A stretch of DNA of 56,214 bases, taken from Zygnema cylindricum (Eukaryota; Streptophyta; Zygnematophyceae; Zygnematales; Zygnemataceae). The position numbers and the translations under genes are program-made. The notes beneath the pieces were generated by a model. It had not been told where the DNA came from and ran no database searches. It saw only the letters and a list, made by a program, of their open reading frames with translations. Position 1 is the stretch's first letter, and each line of letters opens with the position of its first letter. Positions 55,440 to 56,214 of this stretch are shown in pieces. The DNA lies in assembly GCA_037447655.1 (NCBI GenBank), contig JBBHKE010002538.1:89466-145679 (forward strand), given 5' to 3'.

Positions 55440-56214
55440 AGCCGAGAGAGAGATCCATTTATTCAAAACTAAGCCAATGGGTAGCTACTAGGCTCCACGG
55501 TCTGGGCGTATTCCTTACAGGAGTTAGGTCTAGGATTTCAAATAACGAAAACAAAACCAAAAAAGTGCAAGAAAAAAACAATAAAAATCTGTGGAGAATC
55601 CGAGAAAACCAGATCCTGGCACGCCGATTGTAGAAAATTACATCAAGAAAACAAGCAATGAAAATATGTAGAAAATATTAAATAACCGAATTCTAACAAA
55701 CAAGTAGAAAAAATAGCAACAAGAAAATACAAGAAATCAACGTTAAAAATTTGCACAAAATTCGAGAAAACCAGATTTTGACACACAAATAACAAATTGC
55801 AGAAAATGATAATAGAAAACAAGCAATTGGAAGCTATAGAGAATCCCATATAACTGGATTCTAACAAACCACAAGCAAACTCGAACCAAGGCAACGAAAA
55901 TTAGACAAGAAAAAGTCAAACACTAATTCACAAAAGGCATCCACAAAAATCTAAATCCTCTTCGACCAATTCCAGTACTCTCAAATTATGAGAGTAAAAA
56001 CCTAACGCAATCGCCTAAGTACTAGCGAAATAGCCAAAGTACTAATTCTTGACATTTGCTAACTAAACAATCACGTCTAAACAATCACGTTAGAGTATTT
56101 CACTGTACAATTTACGCCTAGTTTAGGTCTTGGCCAATAAGCAACCAAAACCATATGCCTACGTTAGAAACTTCAGAATCCGCGGATTAATACCCTTCCT
56201 AGCTACAAGTACGC
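55440..56214. mobile_element. Repeat R3, partial copy of the R1/R2 family, runs off the right edge
   Basis: AACTAAGCCAATGGGTAGCTAC and TCCACGGTCTGGGCGTATTCC correspond to R1 20312-20355. The right end, TTACGCCTAGTTTAGGTC to AGCTACAAGTACGC, corresponds to R1 20970-21075. The middle is strongly diverged and includes short repeats (GAGAAAACCAGAT at about 55600 and 55763). Confidence 0.55.

Overview
Eukaryotic nuclear DNA from a streptophyte. Spliceosomal GT-AG introns, a plant-type plastid EamA transporter gene, an exon of a plant-type cationic amino-acid transporter, and dense Ty1/copia, Ty3/gypsy and hAT material all point to the green lineage. A cytosine-methyltransferase gene inside a gypsy element would fit a charophyte alga, where such captures have been reported, but the sequence alone does not fix the species.

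Layout. 1-260: one exon of a cationic amino-acid transporter, minus strand, running off the left edge. 260-5300: non-coding DNA with a TA-flanked DNA transposon copy (652-2336), a Mutator-like MITE with 9-bp target duplications (2646-3004) and a GC-rich block (3010-3900). 5321-10076: seven-exon EamA/DMT transporter gene, minus strand. Its splice sites are good, but it carries five apparent +1 frame changes. 10675-12780: second copies of the same transposon and MITE families. 14340-19260: hAT transposase relic (16287-18314) flanked by TATCG/CGATA-rich segments. 19311-22270: long inverted-repeat element, then a diverged 19-bp-period tandem array. 22272-24000: copia-type LTR relics.

24000-43400 is a four-layer nest. 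A copy of the repeat family seen at 19311 holds a minus-strand Ty3/gypsy element. Its polyprotein order is gag, two zinc knuckles, protease, C5 DNA methyltransferase, reverse transcriptase, RNase H, integrase, PHD finger. That element is split by copia B (25582-36233, plus strand), a gag-only derivative. Copia B's 5' LTR is split in turn by copia A (26197-32645, minus strand; TSD TATAA; LTRs about 2.7% different).

43400-56214: two 5'-truncated copia elements (C minus, D plus) joined head to head at about 45751; a second gypsy element with primer site and 5' LTR, interrupted by a solo LTR with TSD CTAGC; a copia gag scrap; an LTR relic; and a third copy of the 19311 repeat family running off the right edge.

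Main results. (1) A gypsy retrotransposon that carries both a DNA-methylation writer and a PHD histone-reader module. (2) Copia primer sites that match the anticodon arm of initiator tRNA-Met, as in Drosophila copia, so half-tRNA priming is likely. (3) tRNA-like modules, always antisense, inside five of six related LTRs. (4) Five same-direction frame changes in an otherwise well-kept host gene.
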